A stretch of DNA of 8,027 nucleotides. It comes from an uncultured Erysipelotrichaceae bacterium (lineage in GTDB: Bacteria; Bacillota_I; Bacilli_A; Erysipelotrichales; Coprobacillaceae). A program made the position numbers and the translations under genes. Of this stretch, positions 7,439-8,027 are shown piece after piece. Each line of letters begins with the position of its first letter. The stretch's first letter is position 1. Under the pieces are notes generated by a model. That model did not search any database and was not told where the DNA came from. It saw only the letters and a list, made by a program, of their open reading frames with translations. The DNA lies in the NCBI GenBank assembly GCA_900317015.1, contig ONFH01000248.1, positions 1 through 8,027 on the forward strand. Reading direction: 5' to 3'.

Positions 7439-7543
7439 TTATTTCTTATGTTTCTTTGTCAATGCGACTCCGGCAACGATTGCACCACCGGCAAGACCAG
7501 CCACATCTTTAGCAATGTTCGTTGGATCACCCGTCGCAACTCC
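7439..7543 (-). other. Non-canonical cell-wall sorting signal of the SRRP
   Basis: The last 34 codons have the three-part layout of a sortase signal: a motif ending in Thr-Gly-Asp (GVATGD, 7543-7526), a hydrophobic Gly/Ala-rich segment and a short basic tail (TKKHKK). The usual Leu-Pro of LPXTG is replaced by Gly-Val. The hydrophobic segment is short, about 15-17 residues after DPTNIAKD. It could be a substrate for a divergent sortase, or simply a C-terminal membrane anchor. Confidence 0.6.
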
Positions 7544-8027
7544 GCCAGATGTTGATGTTTCACTACTAGCCGCTTCATACTGAGAAATCGTTTCGCTTGT
7601 CCTTGCCTCACGACCATTTGAACCTTCTTCATCGGTTGCCTCGCTGACCGATGGACCTGAAGACTCTAGGTTCTGGTACTGTGACTGTGATGCACTGCCA
7701 CTTTCTTCAGAGGCATAAGAGACGCTTGTGCTTTCTGTTTCTGAACTGCTGTAGAGAGAGTTCGATTCACTTGAACTTTCACTCGTAGTTACCGAAGTAC
7801 TTGTGCTCTGTGATTCAGATGTTGAATACTCGCTTGTTGAACCACTGCCACTTTCACTTGTCGTCGTACTTTCTGACTCTGACTTTGACTCGCTTGTGGA
7901 ATCGGAATTGCTTGTAGACTTGCTTACACTGTCAGATTCTGACTTCGATTCACTTGTTGTATCGCTATTGCTTTCACTCTTTGATTCTGATTCACTCTTC
8001 GAAGTGCTCTCGCTTTCACTCTTTGAG
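7439..8027 (-). CDS. Serine-rich repeat protein (SRRP) adhesin, C-terminal part; 5' end beyond the window
   Basis: This is the last 195 codons of a large surface adhesin, the expected substrate of the adjoining aSec system. The frame is open from the right edge to a TAA stop at 7439-7441; the start lies outside. The first ~120 residues are about half Ser, arranged as S-K-S-E-S-E-S and S-N-S-D-[TS]-T-S-E-S-K-S-E-S units, so both acidic and basic residues alternate with Ser rather than the plain Ser-Ala/Ser-Thr of many streptococcal SRRPs. A less repetitive linker with scattered Tyr follows (about residues 120-160). The tail resembles a cell-wall sorting signal: GVATGD, a Gly/Ala/Val-rich hydrophobic stretch (VAGLAGGAIVAGVAL), then TKKHKK. 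There is no LPXTG. In known systems such proteins are glycosylated on Ser/Thr before export. Identity as an SRRP is well supported by composition, tail and neighbours; ligand and full length are unknown. Confidence 0.9.
   Translation of the reverse strand, partial: SKSESESTSKSESESKSESNSDTTSESKSESDSVSKSTSNSDSTSESKSESESTTTSESGSGSTSEYSTSESQSTSTSVTTSESSSESNSLYSSSETESTSVSYASEESGSASQSQYQNLESSGPSVSEATDEEGSNGREARTSETISQYEAASSETSTSGGVATGDPTNIAKDVAGLAGGAIVAGVALTKKHKK
7868..7972 (-). repeat. Degenerate 60-nt coding tandem repeat in the SRRP
   Basis: Two copies of a 20-codon unit lie head to tail. The first (7972-7913) reads SNSDTTSESKSESDSVSKST. The second, from 7912, starts SNSDSTSESKSESES and then diverges. 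The proteins agree at nearly all positions of the shared part, but many Ser and Glu codons differ (agc/tcc, agt/agc, gaa/gag), so the copies are old or have been held similar at the protein level. Shorter SKSESES units continue towards the right edge. Confidence 0.7.

Noticed and set aside
7425..7440. Small inverted repeat AAATCT/AGATTT right after the SRRP stop
   Set aside because: It is a six-pair AT-rich stem, too weak to be a terminator by itself; the stronger hairpin at 7388-7411 explains termination.
7294..7512. Plus-strand ORF of 72 codons across the SRRP-secY2 intergenic region
   Set aside because: It runs antisense through the SRRP sorting tail and the terminator, has no plausible SD and an ordinary chance-like composition.
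7439..8027. Low-complexity Ser-rich region considered as a non-coding repeat or CRISPR-like array
   Set aside because: One minus-strand frame is open throughout, the repeats keep codon phase with synonymous changes, and the frame ends in a sorting-like tail; there are no constant repeats with unique spacers.
1..8027. Wholly new secretion system
   Set aside because: Gene order and motifs match the described SecA2/SecY2 accessory Sec system for SRRP adhesins; novelty is limited to details listed in the findings.

Overview
The window holds the central part of an accessory Sec (aSec, SecA2/SecY2) export locus from a moderately AT-rich Gram-positive bacterium. All genes lie on the minus strand. 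Read in transcription order (right to left) it contains: the 3' end of a serine-rich repeat protein (SRRP) adhesin gene that enters from the right edge; a 148-bp intergenic region with a probable terminator, a candidate promoter and a structured leader; then secY2, asp1, asp2, asp3 and secA2, all complete. The secA2 stop codon is the first three bases of the window. This order (SRRP, secY2, asp1, asp2, asp3, secA2) matches the streptococcal gspB-type cluster, so this is a known system rather than a new one. Organism: Bacillota with strong AGGAGG-type ribosome binding sites. The SRRP has a C-terminal cell-wall-sorting-like tail, which suggests a host-associated coccus, lactobacillus or Erysipelotrichales-type gut bacterium. 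The genus cannot be fixed from this sequence.

Layout. 7439-8027: SRRP C-terminus, with a Ser-rich region of roughly half serine in S-K-S-E-S-E-S style repeats, a less repetitive linker, a degenerate sorting motif (GVATGD in place of LPXTGD), a Gly/Ala-rich hydrophobic stretch and a Lys/His-rich tail. 7291-7438: hairpin terminator, candidate promoter overlapping it, Shine-Dalgarno (SD) sequence, and a perfect hairpin between the SD and the secY2 start. 6076-7290 secY2; 4567-6072 asp1; 3081-4574 asp2; 2298-3077 asp3; 1-2301 secA2. The five export genes are separated by 3-nt gaps or overlap by 4-8 nt, so they almost certainly form one translationally coupled unit.

How they work together. In the known system the SRRP is O-glycosylated in the cytoplasm, bound by the Asp1-Asp2-Asp3 complex (Asp2 also O-acetylates GlcNAc on the adhesin), driven by the SecA2 ATPase through the SecY2 channel, and anchored to the wall. 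The glycosyltransferases GtfA/GtfB normally follow secA2 and would lie to the left of position 1; they are not in the window. No SecE2/Asp4 or SecG2/Asp5 homologue is seen here.

The least ordinary points are the non-canonical SRRP sorting signal, the hairpin-spaced SD with a four-codon minicistron ending in an ATGA overlap with secY2, the overlap of terminator and promoter between adhesin and export genes, and a high density of GATC.
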